A DNA stretch of 64,000 nucleotides. It comes from Chloroflexota bacterium (GTDB taxonomy: Bacteria; Chloroflexota; Anaerolineae; Anaerolineales; Villigracilaceae). How positions within the stretch are numbered: position 1 is the stretch's first letter; every line of letters starts with the position of its first letter. The notes below the pieces were generated by a model that did not search any database, had not been told where the DNA came from, and saw only the letters and a program-made list of their open reading frames with translations. Positions 62,179 to 64,000 of the stretch are shown here, piece by piece. The position numbers were made by a program, and so were the translations under genes. The DNA is taken from the NCBI GenBank assembly GCA_024224815.1, contig JAAENC010000353.1, positions 34,179 through 98,178 on the forward strand. Reading direction: 5' to 3'.

Positions 62179-62241
62179 TTTTGTCTCCTGATTTTTTAAC
62201 ACGAATGGCGCGAATTAGCGAATTATGCGAATGGTTTTTTA

Positions 62242-62383
62242 GTCCGTTTTAACGGGCTTTGTAGATGTAGCACGGTGGGTTTATCCCCGTGCGGGGATTG
62301 CATATAAAACGATGTTGGTTTTGCAAACGTTGTCCGCACGGCGGTAAACCAACCGTGCTAGTGTTGCGAAGCCCTATGGGCTG
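62242..62383. repeat. REP element, copy on the downstream side of the Y1 transposase
   Basis: Contains GTCCGTTTTAACGGGCTTTG, GTAGCACGGTGGG ... CCCCGTGC, then CCGCACGGCGGTAAACCAACCGTGC and GCGAAGCCCTATGGGCT. Same modules as the array at 62799-63290, so the transposase gene is flanked by its presumed substrates. Confidence 0.8.
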
Positions 62384-62781
62384 AATCTTTCCAATCTGTC
62401 TTGAATGGTATCTTCGGCGTGATGTTGTTTTTGGTTCTTGATATAGCGCACAATATAGGGGAGATTTTTCTCGCCAAAGGATAAAACGCCATATTCATCT
62501 TGCCAATAGAGTTTGAACTCGGGGGAAATAACGTGGTTCACAAAATGGGACGTGTTCCCTTTCACTTCGCCGATAAATGTCGCCAATGCTAATTTTGGAG
62601 GGACAGACGCTGCCAAATGGACATGTTCTTCCATCCCACCGATGGCGTGGACAATGCCGCCCATCTCTTTGATCTTTGCGGCAATGGCGCTGTATAACCG
62701 CGTTTCAAACTCAGGCATAATTAACGGTTCTCGGCCTTTGGTTGCCCAGACGAAATGGTAGAAGAGTTTGTAATATGGCAT
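62374..62781 (-). mobile_element. REP-associated tyrosine transposase (RAYT, IS200/IS605 Y1 family)
   Basis: 135 residues from ATG 62781 (ribosome site CAGGAAAGA). YYKLFYHFVWATKGREPLI is the conserved N-terminal strand pair, MEEHVHLAASVPP contains the HUH metal-binding pair (H-V-H), FIGEVKGNTSHFVN is the middle helix, and LPYIVRYIKNQKQHH bears the catalytic Tyr of Y1 enzymes. Such single-domain HUH endonucleases cut and move REP hairpins. The flanking REP copies on both sides support this role. Confidence 0.9.
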
Positions 62782-62798
62782 GTTCTTTCCTGATTGTG

Positions 62799-63290
62799 AT
62801 CGCACGGCGGTAAACCGACCGTGCTAATTTAGCGAAGCCCTGTGGGCTAGTCCGTTTTAACGGGCTTTGCATATGTAGCACGGTAGATTTATCCCCGTGC
62901 GATGATAGCGATGAAAATCAATCTTGTTGAGTAAATCGTCTCCGCATAAAGATGATGGTTGTGCAAATCGTGATAATTTTGCGAATTCTGACCGCACGGC
63001 GGTAAACCAACCGTGCTAGTTTTTCGAAGCCCTGCGGGCTAGTCCGTTTTAACGGGCTTTGCAATATGTAGCACGTGCGTTTACGCTCGTGCGGTGATAG
63101 TGATGAAAATTAATCTTGTTGTTGTAAATCGTCTCCGCATAACGATGATGGTTGTGCAAATCGTGATGATTTTGCGAATTTTGACCGCACGGCGGTGAAC
63201 CAACCGTGCTAGTGTTGCGAAGCCCTGCGGGCTAGTCCGTTTTAACGGGCTTTGCACATGTAGCACGGTGCGTTCACGCCCGTGTGGTGG
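62799..63290. repeat. Tandem REP array, about 192-bp period
   Basis: Three starts of the same unit at about 62799, 62991 and 63184 (spacing 192 and 193 bp; the last is partial). Each has CGCACGGCGGT-AACC...CCGTGCTA, GCGAAGCCCTGNGGGCTAGTCC, GTTTTAACGGGCTTTGC, GTAGCACGG...CGTGC, and an A/T-richer spacer with GATGGTTGTGCAAATCG. The pairing arms (GCACGG/CCGTGC and AAGCCC/GGGCTT) give repeated hairpins. No convincing gene lies in this interval. Confidence 0.9.
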
Positions 63291-63422
63291 TTATAGAAAG
63301 TCTTGCCACCGAGAATCTAAATCAGGTAATATCCATCGCAGATTTGGCTTCCAATCTCTCCATTGCTCGTAAAAAGAGCGACGCTCTGTTATGAGTAATT
63401 TTAGCGCTCTTTCTGCTTCTTC
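63291..63422 (-). pseudogene. Possible C-terminal protein remnant
   Basis: A stop-bounded minus-strand frame without a start encodes EEAERALKLLITERRSFYEQ followed by WRDWKPNLRWILPD and ends DSRWQDFL. The composition is protein-like and the frame is closed upstream by TAA. It may be the tail of a decayed gene between the REP array and the membrane-gene fragment. Confidence 0.3.
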
Positions 63423-63470
63423 CCTGATTTTTTATGCTTTTTCTTTCTTCTTTCGGTCTAATAATCATTA

Positions 63471-63866
63471 TTACCCTAGTATCCATTCAAATAAGAAAGA
63501 AATAGCAATTACCCAACTTCCCATCATAATAACCCCAAGAACTTGGGCAGGTTTTCCACGAACTGTAATCGCTTGATATGCTATTTTTCGATAGAACCAT
63601 ATATAGCCAGTACAACCCCATAAGAAAAATCCTAAAACAAGAGCAATATGTTCAAAGGTGGACTTCGGATCATTAGGCGTTTTATCCCCTCGCATTATTC
63701 CAAACAGAAATAAAATTGCAATACCAGATAATGTTAGAGTTGCAGATAAATTTCGGGCATTTGCTTTATTTAGGAAGAGTTTAAAGCGAGATCGAAGACC
63801 AAGACCATAACCATAAGGATATTCTTTATTCTCGTTCTTTGCGTCTTCACGGTTCTTACTAGGGCC
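63471..63866 (-). pseudogene. 5'-truncated membrane protein gene
   Basis: A frame of about 131 codons ends at 63471 and is closed upstream by TAA near 63867, with no plausible start near its 5' end. The first ATG (63695) lies after well-formed coding sequence (GLGLRSRFKLFLNKANARNL; SATLTLSGIAILFLFGI). The rest shows helices (HIALVLGFFLWGCTGYIWFY; VLGVIMMGSWVIAISFLFEW). The break lies next to the probable insertion sequence, which likely cut off its beginning. Confidence 0.55.
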
Positions 63867-63958
63867 TTATGCTAGTTCTACATGATTGATGGAAGTGTCC
63901 TCCAGAGTAAACTTGGGATGTTACTCAAACAAACCAAATTACAAAGGAGGACGCCTCA

Positions 63959-64000
63959 ATGATAAACGACTTTGAAGACTTTTGTACGTGGACATATATG
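63959..64000 (+). mobile_element. Probable insertion-sequence transposase (partial, runs off right edge)
   Basis: ATG 63959 follows an optimal AAAGGAGG. Only 14 residues are visible (MINDFEDFCTWTYM), resembling the N-termini of short transposases in Chloroflexi IS elements (possibly IS982- or IS4-like; from memory). The region from about 63867 to 63958 would be the element's left end. Terminal inverted repeats could not be identified in the window. Confidence 0.45.

Noticed and set aside
62799-63290. CRISPR array
   Set aside because: Units are about 192 bp, nearly identical across their length and contain REP hairpins rather than short repeats with unique spacers; no cas genes.

Overview
The window looks like chromosomal DNA of a member of the Chloroflexota, most likely an Anaerolineae-type bacterium. 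This is an inference from several traits: Thr/Pro-rich (TPTAT-like) linkers in exported proteins, a triple-FHA ABC-2 transporter, cohesin/dockerin-like secreted proteins, T-box control of leuS and trp genes, and many palindromic intergenic repeats. No 16S gene or other decisive marker is present. No CRISPR array, rRNA operon or replication origin was seen.

Layout. 0-6.4 kb: an edge-truncated acetyltransferase-like gene, an MFS transporter, a tiny membrane protein and a heterodimeric ABC exporter. 6.4-13 kb: a compact acyl-transfer set (condensation-fold acyltransferase, FHA/ABC transporter, acyl carrier protein, fatty-acyl-AMP-ligase-like enzyme, AcpS). 13-16.6 kb: a TrmH methyltransferase, an MFS transporter and a cysteine-rich double ferredoxin. 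16.8-20.6 kb: three exported proteins with cohesin-like and dockerin-like modules, one carrying an M23-type peptidase domain. 20.9-21.4 kb: debris, namely a slippage-broken membrane gene and a diverged duplicate of the leuS 3' end. 21.5-31.9 kb: an A/T-rich surface-polysaccharide island (glycosyltransferase, pyruvyltransferase-like protein, flippase) with five tandem QueC-like PP-loop paralogs. 32-35 kb: leuS with its T-box, then two tRNA-Ala genes. 35-45 kb: a GT2 glycosyltransferase, a lipoprotein and a T-box-controlled trp operon whose trpG is fused to a DAHP synthase (trpE, trpG-aroF, trpD, trpC, trpF, trpB, trpA). 45-47.5 kb: a parvulin-type foldase and rpsF-ssb-rpsR. 48-53 kb: an unrecognised 827-residue protein followed by a transmembrane Ser/Thr kinase. 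53-55.4 kb: two exported proteins and a medium-chain dehydrogenase. 55.5-61.4 kb: a defence-like block (two TIR-membrane paralogs, a UvrD-like helicase, an AbiE toxin-antitoxin pair with a readable operator). 61.4-64 kb: a membrane protein, a REP-associated Y1 transposase with 192-bp tandem REP units, a truncated membrane gene and the start of a probable insertion sequence.

Most interesting leads: the five-gene QueC-like array in a polysaccharide island; the about 89% identical leuS 3' duplicate at the island's far edge, which suggests the island arrived by recombination with a relative's leuS; the TrpG-DAHP synthase fusion; the acyl-AMP-ligase/ACP/condensation cluster; and the TIR-TM pair beside AbiE. 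All functional statements come from reading motifs; no database search was run.
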